Shown here: in pieces, positions 5,909 through 9,444 of the stretch
How positions within the stretch are numbered: position 1 is the stretch's first letter
Layout of the letters: each line of letters starts with the position of its first letter
From: Dehalococcoidia bacterium UBA1123
GTDB lineage: Bacteria; Chloroflexota; Dehalococcoidia; Lucifugimonadales; UBA1123
Reading direction: 5' to 3'
Length of the DNA: 9,444 nucleotides
Assembly: GCA_002313895.1 (NCBI GenBank)
Contig: DCAW01000134.1
Location: 1-9,444, forward strand
Notes under the pieces: generated by a model
The model's database searches: none
Told to the model about the DNA's origin: nothing
What the model saw: the letters and a program-made list of their open reading frames with translations, nothing else
Program-made: the position numbers and the translations under genes

Positions 5909-7153
5909 TCAGGCGATATAGCCTTCGACGTAACCCAGATCGATTTCTTCGTCTTCGACACTCAATAGATTACGAAATATGTAGTCGTTATGCTCGCCGA
6001 GGAGCGGCGCAGGACGGACATCTAATACAGTGTCTGACATCGAGAACGGCGGCCCATCGTATGCGCTCTTGCCGGTTTCGGCGTGGACGACCTCGCGATA
6101 GTGGGCGCTGTGGGTAAGCTGGGGGTCGGACACCAACAGGTCTTTGGCGTTCTGGACGACGCCGGCGGCAACTCCGCCGGCTTGAAGTTGTAGCATCACG
6201 CCTTCTGCCGGTCGATTGGCTGTCCATGCGCTGATCACACTGTCGATTTCGTCCTCTCGTTCCTTGCGAGCTTCAAACGTGGCGAACCGCTCGTCGCCCA
6301 CCAGATCAGGCCGGTCGATCACTTCACAAAGGCCCTGCCACTCCTGGTTATTCGACACCGAGATGGCGCACCATCGCTCTTCTATCCGGCCGTCGAGCGG
6401 AATAGACTCACACTGATAAACACCCTGAGGGGCCGAGTGATGCGATCGGTTGCCGTTCCTGGTTTGGACACGACCGGATGTTGTGTATTCCAGAATTGAC
6501 GTTCCTGTGGTGTGAGCTATGGATTCGTACTGAGCGAGGTCGATGTACTGACCCTCGCCGGTCTTCCGGCGATGGCGTAGGGCAGCCATGATGGCTAACG
6601 CCGAATGATGTGGGTTCACCACGTAGTCGGTGAACGCCTGAGCCGGATTGATTGGGGCGGCGTCTGGATATCCGCTCAGGTGGTGCATCCCCGCCATCGC
6701 CGCAGCCATCGGCCCGTGGCCCTTGATGTGTTTCCAGGGGCCAGTGAGACCGGTTAGCGAATGGCTGACCATGATGATGTCAGGCCTGAGTTGCCTCAGC
6801 GCTTCGTAGCCAAAACCCATCCTGTTCATAGTCCCTGCGCTGAAATTTTCCACGACGATGTCGCTCAGCGGGACCAGCCTGTGCGCGAGTTCTTTGCCTC
6901 TGGGGTCGCCGAGGTTGAGACTGACCGAGAGCTTGTTTGAGTTGAAGTTGTTGAACCAGGCGCTGGCGTTGAAGCTGCCCTCTTCGGTGTCAGGGACCAC
7001 AGGCGGCATCTGCCTCGCTCCGTCGTGACGCGTGGCTGACTCGATTCGGATAACCTCTGCGCCTCCCCATGCCAACATGCGGGCGCACAGAGGCGCGACG
7101 GCCCGCCATCCGAAGTCCAACACTCTAACCCCTTCCAAGGGCATTCTTGTCAT
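5909..7153 (-). CDS. Family III (CaiB/BaiF) acyl-CoA transferase, catalytic aspartate present
   Basis: Family III enzymes move CoA between carboxylic acids through an aspartyl-CoA thioester, and relatives act as 2-methylacyl-CoA racemases. The 414 residues fit the family. The N-terminal GVRVLDFGWRAVAPLCARML and the GGAEVIRIE segment form the CoA-binding start. SDIVVENFSAGTMNRMG (97-113) is the family's VENF motif region. D176 in FTDY, 23 residues before TGEGQ (198-202), matches the catalytic aspartate. The C-terminal APLLGEHND is the family's closing signature. The ATG at 7153 has GAGG 5 nt upstream, better placed than for the ATG at 7144. It is the second gene of an operon, 47 bp after a paralogous CoA-transferase. 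The substrate is unknown; no dehydrogenase, hydratase or transporter is nearby to hint at it. Confidence 0.9.
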   Translation of the reverse strand: MTRMPLEGVRVLDFGWRAVAPLCARMLAWGGAEVIRIESATRHDGARQMPPVVPDTEEGSFNASAWFNNFNSNKLSVSLNLGDPRGKELAHRLVPLSDIVVENFSAGTMNRMGFGYEALRQLRPDIIMVSHSLTGLTGPWKHIKGHGPMAAAMAGMHHLSGYPDAAPINPAQAFTDYVVNPHHSALAIMAALRHRRKTGEGQYIDLAQYESIAHTTGTSILEYTTSGRVQTRNGNRSHHSAPQGVYQCESIPLDGRIEERWCAISVSNNQEWQGLCEVIDRPDLVGDERFATFEARKEREDEIDSVISAWTANRPAEGVMLQLQAGGVAAGVVQNAKDLLVSDPQLTHSAHYREVVHAETGKSAYDGPPFSMSDTVLDVRPAPLLGEHNDYIFRNLLSVEDEEIDLGYVEGYIA

Positions 7154-7200
7154 GGGTTCCTCGTTTCACTTCGAGATGCGTCTAGCATATCGGGCAGGTT

Positions 7201-8451
7201 TCAAACAACGCCATCTTGCATCAGTAGGGACAGTTCGGCTTCATCGATTTGCAGCGCTTCCTGGAACACCTCTGAGTTGTGTTCACCGATCAAGGGGGCG
7301 CGTCTGGATAATCGCCAGGGGCTTTTTGGCAGGATGTATGGCGCGCCCGGATATTGTATCGATTCATCGAGTTCTGGGTGTTCCAACGTGACAATGAATC
7401 CTCGCGCAGCAGACTGCGGCGACTCCACGACGTCCTGGGCGGTGCCGGTAGGGACGGCAAAAACGGGCGGCGTTCGACTGAAGGACATTTCCAGCAGTTC
7501 CATTCTCGTGTGCAAAAGGAAGAACTTCTCAACCAGAACCTCGAATCGGTCTTTGTCGACGCCTTGCTGGCGGAGGAGAGTCGGATCGAGCCAGCGAGGA
7601 TCGAATTCGTCGCCCAACCCGTTCTCGGTCAACAGGTCTCGGATCGCCTCCATGCTCGTGCCTGCGGCGGCTGCGATGTAAAAAACGTAACCATCCTTGC
7701 AGCGAAACACAGTCCTAACGCCTCCTCGTCCACGAGCGAATATCTCGCCACGATGTAGAACGTGCCCCTCGACATCGTAGGTCGGCATTGCGTTGCCGAT
7801 GCCCAGTGTCATGGCCCGTTGCATCGAAGCGTCGATGTGCTGCCCTTCGCCGGTGAAATCCCTCGAAGTGACCGCCAGCATGGTCGCGTTGGCGGCGAAG
7901 ACTGAAACCGACCAGAAACCCATTTCGGTTCCAATTAAATAGGGAGGCCTGTCAGGGAATCCGACGACCTGGATCATGCCGCCCATCGCCTGGCCGATAA
8001 TGTCCGGCCCTTTGAACTGGCTGTAAGGCCCTGTCTGGCCGAAGGGAGTGATAGAGGTCAGGATAAATTCAGGGTTTAGAACGTGGATCGTTTGAAAATT
8101 CAGACCCAGTTTATCGAGATAACCAGGAGTGAAGGTTTCGATGCCGATGTCGGCCCACTGGACCAATCGCTTGAAAATCTCCAGCCCTTCTGGATTCTCA
8201 AGATCGAGCGTGATGCCCCGTTTGGAGGTGTTGAAGTGCCACCAGTAGAGGCTCTTTTCAGGTTCGGGATCGTCGTCGAAGAAAGGACCGATGTCACGCA
8301 TCGGGTCGCCGCCGGGCGGCTCTATCCGCACGACATCGGCGCCCAGGTCCGCAAGCAACTTGCCGCAGTACGCTCCGATTGGCCCTGCGAGGTCCAGAAC
8401 CTTGAGGTCAGTCAGAGGGCCGGGCCGCCCAGATTTTGGTGATTCTGCCAT
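7201..8451 (-). CDS. Family III (CaiB/BaiF) CoA-transferase homologue lacking the usual catalytic aspartate
   Basis: This 416-residue protein has the family framework: LTDLKVLDLAGPIGAYCGKL, GADVVRIEPPGGDPMR (38-52), the SKRGITLDLENPEG segment (76-89), FGQTGPYSQFKGPD (137-150), TGEGQHIDASM (200-210), and the C-terminal RRAPLIGEHNSEVF. Where its partner has D176 23 residues before TGEGQ, this protein has G178. The nearest acidic residue is E176, two positions off by ungapped count. It belongs to a divergent subgroup and may be a non-catalytic partner or use another residue. The ATG at 8451 has GAGG 4 nt and AAGGAG about 12 nt upstream. It is the first gene of the two-gene operon. Heteromeric family III enzymes are known (benzylsuccinate CoA-transferase BbsEF; succinyl-CoA:malate CoA-transferase SmtAB), so a complex with the 5909-7153 product is plausible. 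Confidence 0.88.
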   Translation of the reverse strand: MAESPKSGRPGPLTDLKVLDLAGPIGAYCGKLLADLGADVVRIEPPGGDPMRDIGPFFDDDPEPEKSLYWWHFNTSKRGITLDLENPEGLEIFKRLVQWADIGIETFTPGYLDKLGLNFQTIHVLNPEFILTSITPFGQTGPYSQFKGPDIIGQAMGGMIQVVGFPDRPPYLIGTEMGFWSVSVFAANATMLAVTSRDFTGEGQHIDASMQRAMTLGIGNAMPTYDVEGHVLHRGEIFARGRGGVRTVFRCKDGYVFYIAAAAGTSMEAIRDLLTENGLGDEFDPRWLDPTLLRQQGVDKDRFEVLVEKFFLLHTRMELLEMSFSRTPPVFAVPTGTAQDVVESPQSAARGFIVTLEHPELDESIQYPGAPYILPKSPWRLSRRAPLIGEHNSEVFQEALQIDEAELSLLMQDGVV

Positions 8452-8769
8452 CTAGCCTCGAATCTCCTTGTGTTGATGCTTCGCCTTTTGGGAAGATATG
8501 AAGGCTGTTTCGCCCCGCACTTTTGTCGAGCATGTGCCATTTATTGGTCAATATGCGGGTTGGATCGCCTGAGTCTACAAAAAGCATCGCGGCCATTCGA
8601 CAATTAATTACGGTAGCGCTCACTTGTGAAGAGGTCAACTGACCTGAGTTCACCCTCGTGTATGGTGAGGTATCAATCGTGATGAACGATCGTCGTGTCC
8701 CAGATCGGTCCGAACGATGGCGACAGACTATTTTGTCTCTGCGCCTCCGTCAGGTTATTGTGCAACGGT
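8452..8769. other. Intergenic region between the CoA-transferase operon and the protease remnant
   Basis: About 318 bp without a recognisable gene. It should hold the promoter of the minus-strand CoA-transferase operon, but no -35/-10 pair with good spacing stands out. A minus-strand frame at 8408-8653 overlaps the CoA-transferase start in another frame and looks spurious. The part near 8700-8769 may be badly decayed protease sequence. Two inverted repeats at 8632-8668 are listed separately. Confidence 0.5.
8632..8668. promoter_or_regulatory. Two adjacent inverted repeats upstream of the CoA-transferase operon
   Basis: AGGTCA (8632-8637) and TGACCT (8640-8645) form a 14-bp palindrome with a 2-bp centre. 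Next to it, TCACC (8650-8654) and GGTGA (8664-8668) form a second, looser dyad. Both lie about 180-215 bp upstream of the ATG at 8451. The palindrome has the size of a dimeric repressor site such as a GntR- or TetR-type operator. No regulator gene is visible, so this is a candidate only. Confidence 0.3.
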
Positions 8770-9165
8770 CAAGTTTATGTTCAGCGACCCAAGGTGCGAA
8801 AAATGCCGGTTAGGGTTCAGGGCGCAGGTAGAGGGTGACGGTTGGTCGTTCATCGTGTCCGAGGCTATCCAGCACGCAACAGACGCGGGCGCCCACGTGA
8901 TCAACCTCAGTCTTGCGCCCCATGCGAATCAATGGTGGTGGAGTGGGCGGTTAACTACGCTTATGAGCGTGGCGTCGTCGTGATTGACGCCGCTGGCAAT
9001 GAGAACCAGTCCACCGTCGGTTATCCTGCGGCAAACGACAGAGCCGTCGTGGTTGAGGCGGTCAACAACTCTGATGTCAGAGTGGACTTCTCGAACTACA
9101 ATGCCGGCGTGACCGTTGATGAGATTATCGCCATTGTGGAAGACTCGTCGTCAAACATCGATTGA
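8770..9165 (+). pseudogene. Decayed subtilisin-like serine protease (peptidase S8) fragment
   Basis: Subtilase sequence is recognisable across frame changes. PKVRKMPVRVQGAGRG (from about 8788) corresponds to the usual APKAKIMPVRVLD strand and ends at a TGA (8836-8838). The next frame gives DGWSFIVSEAIQHATDAG and AHVINLSLA. Around 8932 the frame returns and gives VEWAVNYAYERGVVVIDAAG, NEN, STVGYPAAND and DFSNYNAGV. INLSL, AAGNEN (with the oxyanion-hole Asn) and VGYPAA are S8 hallmarks. The parts holding catalytic Asp, His (HGTH) and Ser (GTSMA) are absent. At least two frameshifts plus end truncations make this a pseudogene. The last frame ends at TGA 9163-9165. The intact parent would have been a secreted protease; no signal peptide survives. 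Confidence 0.7.
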
Positions 9166-9236
9166 TTGAATCCCTAGTATCAAGGTCTCCTGGGTGTCGG
9201 CTGAGGTGACATGCATGCGGCTCCGGTATCAGCACC

Positions 9237-9444
9237 AGCAAACCATTAAACAAAAAGTCAGTTCGACAGACTGCGGAAGCCAGGTTACAGCAAACCATCA
9301 GTCAAAAGCTGTGGCTACTGACTCAGACGGCGACTTCGTTGCCGTTTGGGCCAGCGATCACACAGGATCATTGGATATATGCGCTCAGTGATTCAACTGC
9401 CCTGGCCTGTCGCAAGGTCTTGAAACGCGGATTAACACAACCAT
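9237..9444 (+). pseudogene. Remnant of a secreted repeat protein (DSDGDFVAVW repeats), continues past the window
   Basis: The sequence GSQVTANHQSKAVATDSDGD, FVAVWASDHTGSLDICAQ matches a repeat found in large bacterial extracellular proteins, usually of the form NQ-x-PAVAMDADGDFVVVW ... IYAQRFN. At 9389-9391 a TGA stands where the repeat has arginine. The same frame continues FNCPGLSQGLETRINTT to the window edge, matching the next part of the repeat. AGCAAACCAT occurs at 9237-9246 and again at 9289-9298, which suggests a relic of a neighbouring repeat unit. Such repeats often occur in S8 protease proteins, so this and the 8770-9165 remnant may derive from one gene. No credible start codon is present. 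A coding gene further right cannot be judged from here. Confidence 0.55.

Noticed and set aside
8408..8653. Minus-strand 81-codon open frame upstream of the CoA-transferase operon
   Set aside because: It overlaps the CoA-transferase start in a different frame and shows no family motif or ribosome site; probably chance.

Overview
The window is a bacterial chromosome segment with moderately GC-rich coding DNA. It most resembles Chloroflexota of the SAR202/Dehalococcoidia kind. That placement is an inference from the style of the pyruvate dehydrogenase proteins, the tandem family III CoA-transferases, and a gene fragment starting MNSERVQRR that recalls TPR/cyclase proteins I associate with that group. 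No rRNA or other phylogenetic marker is present to confirm it.

Positions 1-4540 (minus strand) hold a complete-looking pyruvate dehydrogenase set, transcribed right to left: E3 (lpd), E1 alpha (pdhA), E1 beta (pdhB) and E2 (pdhC). The E2 gene runs off the left edge before its catalytic end. Together they convert pyruvate, NAD+ and CoA to acetyl-CoA, CO2 and NADH. The three genes pdhA-pdhB-pdhC are tightly packed. A gap of about 150 bp between lpd and pdhA carries an extended -10 promoter, a direct repeat and an inverted repeat, so pdhABC probably has its own control in addition to the promoter upstream of lpd.

Positions 4541-5017 form a divergent intergenic region followed by a plus-strand tRNA operon, tRNA-Phe(GAA) and tRNA-Gly(GCC). 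Both tRNAs encode CCA, and the operon has a TTGACA-type promoter and a strong intrinsic terminator.

Positions 5018-5908 hold a small plus-strand helix-turn-helix gene whose reading frame continues sensibly past an in-frame TGA, then 326 bp of unassigned DNA, then a short remnant that looks like the N-terminus of a larger signalling protein.

Positions 5909-8451 (minus strand) hold a two-gene operon of family III (CaiB/BaiF) CoA-transferases. One keeps the expected catalytic aspartate and the other lacks it, so a heteromeric enzyme is possible. The substrate cannot be read from the sequence.

Positions 8452-9444 start with an intergenic stretch with inverted repeats, followed on the plus strand by decayed remnants of a subtilisin-like (S8) protease and of a secreted repeat protein, with frameshifts and an in-frame TGA. 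The window therefore contains intact core metabolism plus two patches of gene decay. I did not find a convincing new multi-gene system. The best leads are the pdhA control region, the interrupted helix-turn-helix gene and the asymmetric CoA-transferase pair.
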